A model generated the notes under the pieces. That model was not told the DNA's origin. It made no database searches and saw nothing but the letters and a program-made list of their open reading frames with translations. Positions 62,929 through 64,000 of a stretch of 64,000 bases of DNA are shown piece after piece; the stretch's first letter is position 1, and every line of letters begins with the position of its first letter. Location: NCBI GenBank assembly GCA_043816165.1, contig JBDRIE010000034.1:1-64000 (forward strand). The letters are read 5' to 3'. The DNA comes from JAACEU01 sp043816165 (GTDB lineage Bacteria > Patescibacteriota > Gracilibacteria > UBA1369 > LOWO2-01-FULL-3). The translations under genes and the position numbers were made by a program.

Positions 62929-63582
62929 TTATAATGGATTTAATCCCGTTCTTGTTCCCTCAGGGTCAAGACAAGTTAGATATGCGAAAACGGTAGGGGC
63001 TGATGATGCTGGATAAACCATACACACAGTTTCAAAGGGATAAAGTCCTCTCAATCCTGCCGAACTGTATCCGCCACAACTAAGTAAAATATCGTCACTA
63101 TGACAGGAATCTGAAAAATACCATACACCGGAAGTAGATGAGCTTACTGTATAAACACTCCCAAGCGAAGATCCCACTCCCAGTTGAATATCACCGGTCA
63201 CATCCAAATCATCATTAATATTAACGGGAAGACCTACCGGAATAGTACCTTTTGGAGGCACGGCTGAATATGGATTCACAAAATCCGCACCGGCTCTAAG
63301 TTGACCCTGGACTTCAAAATATCCCGTAGTAACAACACTATCGTCAATGGAAAGAAGCGGCCAACCTGGTCCATCATTTGAAATAGATCCACTGGCAGTA
63401 ACTGAACTAGTATCAATATTTCCAGTCACTTCCAATCCGCTAAAAACCGGACTCACTCCACTCCCCGGAGGATTATACCCGGGCGCGTCACCCATAGCGG
63501 CGTTTACACTAAATACTAAAACTCCTGCTAGCACAGCGATACCTGCGGCAATCAGAGAATTTTTAAGTCTATTGTTTTTCAT
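62929..63582 (-). CDS. Exported beta-rich surface protein
   Basis: 217 aa. N-terminal membrane/signal helix (SLIAAGIAVLAGVLVFSVNAA), then Gly/Ser/Val-rich beta repeats (GLEVTGNIDTSSVTASGSI, DDLDVTGDIQLG), resembling phage fibre or surface-filament proteins, and a C-terminal part with four Cys. No catalytic motif seen. Probably a cell-surface fibre or S-layer-associated protein. Confidence 0.78.
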   Translation of the reverse strand: MKNNRLKNSLIAAGIAVLAGVLVFSVNAAMGDAPGYNPPGSGVSPVFSGLEVTGNIDTSSVTASGSISNDGPGWPLLSIDDSVVTTGYFEVQGQLRAGADFVNPYSAVPPKGTIPVGLPVNINDDLDVTGDIQLGVGSSLGSVYTVSSSTSGVWYFSDSCHSDDILLSCGGYSSAGLRGLYPFETVCMVYPASSAPTVFAYLTCLDPEGTRTGLNPL

Positions 63583-63668
63583 TTTGTTTTTGTTAAATTT
63601 TTATTTTGTTAAGATATTTTACCACAAAACACCCAGGCTTGCAAGAGACACAAGCCAAAATAAACCGA

Positions 63669-64000
63669 CTATTCCACAGTAATCGCGTCCCGGATTTCAA
63701 ACTCGATATTTTCAGGAATATTTGGGATTGTAGGGGACCAAACAGGCCAACTATCTATCTCGACCTTGTTTATTTCAGGAAGATTTTGAATGTAAAGTTT
63801 GGCTTCCTCAATATCCTTTCCGGCAATATGCTCCTTGATTTTGGCCAATAATTTTTCTCCATTTTCCTTATTAGGATCAATAGAGAATTGCTCTATTCCT
63901 TTTATGTTAGCTGTTAACTTAATCTTTCCGGAATATTCATCCCATTCGAAGATTCGATAAGAAGTCGAATCCTCATTTATACGAAGAAGCTCTTTTTGTG
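63669..64000 (-). CDS. C-terminal part of a protein cut by the window edge
   Basis: About 110 codons are visible to the stop at 63669-63671; the 5' part lies beyond 64000. The end reads WDEYSGKIKLTANIKG, HIAGKDIEEAKLYIQNLP, and then SWPVWSPTIPNIPENIEFEI. The last block resembles the C-terminus of baseplate-J-like or related CPR surface proteins, with low certainty. Confidence 0.7.
   Translation of the reverse strand, partial: QKELLRINEDSTSYRIFEWDEYSGKIKLTANIKGIEQFSIDPNKENGEKLLAKIKEHIAGKDIEEAKLYIQNLPEINKVEIDSWPVWSPTIPNIPENIEFEIRDAITVE

Overview
The window is a gene-dense, AT-rich bacterial chromosome segment with the usual start and stop codons. TGA is a genuine stop (for example at the ends of the CorA and thyA genes), which argues against the UGA-glycine code of Gracilibacteria/Absconditabacteria. 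Many small lipoproteins, long family-specific proteins of unknown function, little Shine-Dalgarno (SD) sequence, a sortase and a group I intron in a tRNA together suggest a Patescibacteria/CPR genome, most like a Peregrinibacteria-type lineage. The placement is inference; the window has no rRNA to test it.

Layout. 1-13 kb: a CHASE2 class III nucleotide cyclase, a large M23/SLH/Cys-rich lipoprotein, two more lipoproteins, leuS, a membrane PAS protein, a stand-alone cyclic-nucleotide-binding protein with a DUF3307-like partner, and a CorA transporter. 13-27 kb: rpsO, pnp, tRNA-Gly with a duplicated 3' end, mntP, a MATE pump, an aspartoacylase-like enzyme, a large structured RNA, mnmA, an aminotransferase, a PEBP protein, a ferredoxin, the overlapping ispG-thyA-folA operon and a DsbA-like protein. 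27-32 kb: a small Cys-rich gene with structured UTRs, an HTH/LAGLIDADG-type gene next to a tRNA-Phe split by a group I intron, an eIF2B-like protein coupled to an ArsB/NhaD permease, a second structured RNA and hpf. 32-42 kb: a four-gene lipid-linked sugar operon (UXS-like, SMR-like, GT2, GT39), a CDF transporter-aroD-ychF operon, a RelA/SpoT protein with a membrane tail, and a sortase. 42-54 kb: a three-gene operon of unknown function, ligA, dnaX, two GT4 transferases, polX, comF. 54-64 kb: a YqeG phosphatase, a three-gene operon with a 1252-residue two-GGDEF protein behind a consensus promoter, a toxin-antitoxin pair, a short cassette bounded by tRNA-Val 3'-end copies, a Pro-rich protein, and envelope proteins up to the right edge.

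Shared themes. At about ten genes a recognisable -10 box ends 6-9 nt before the start codon, so the transcripts are probably leaderless; this also fixes several starts. Three nucleotide-signal systems (cAMP-type, ppGpp, GGDEF) lie within 64 kb. Several unknown proteins (around 42.7, 55.1 and 62.2 kb) may share one short helical domain. The most unusual items are the ~600-nt structured RNA at 20 kb, the opposite-strand RNA with repeated UUCG hairpins at 31.9 kb, and the tRNA-Phe group I intron.
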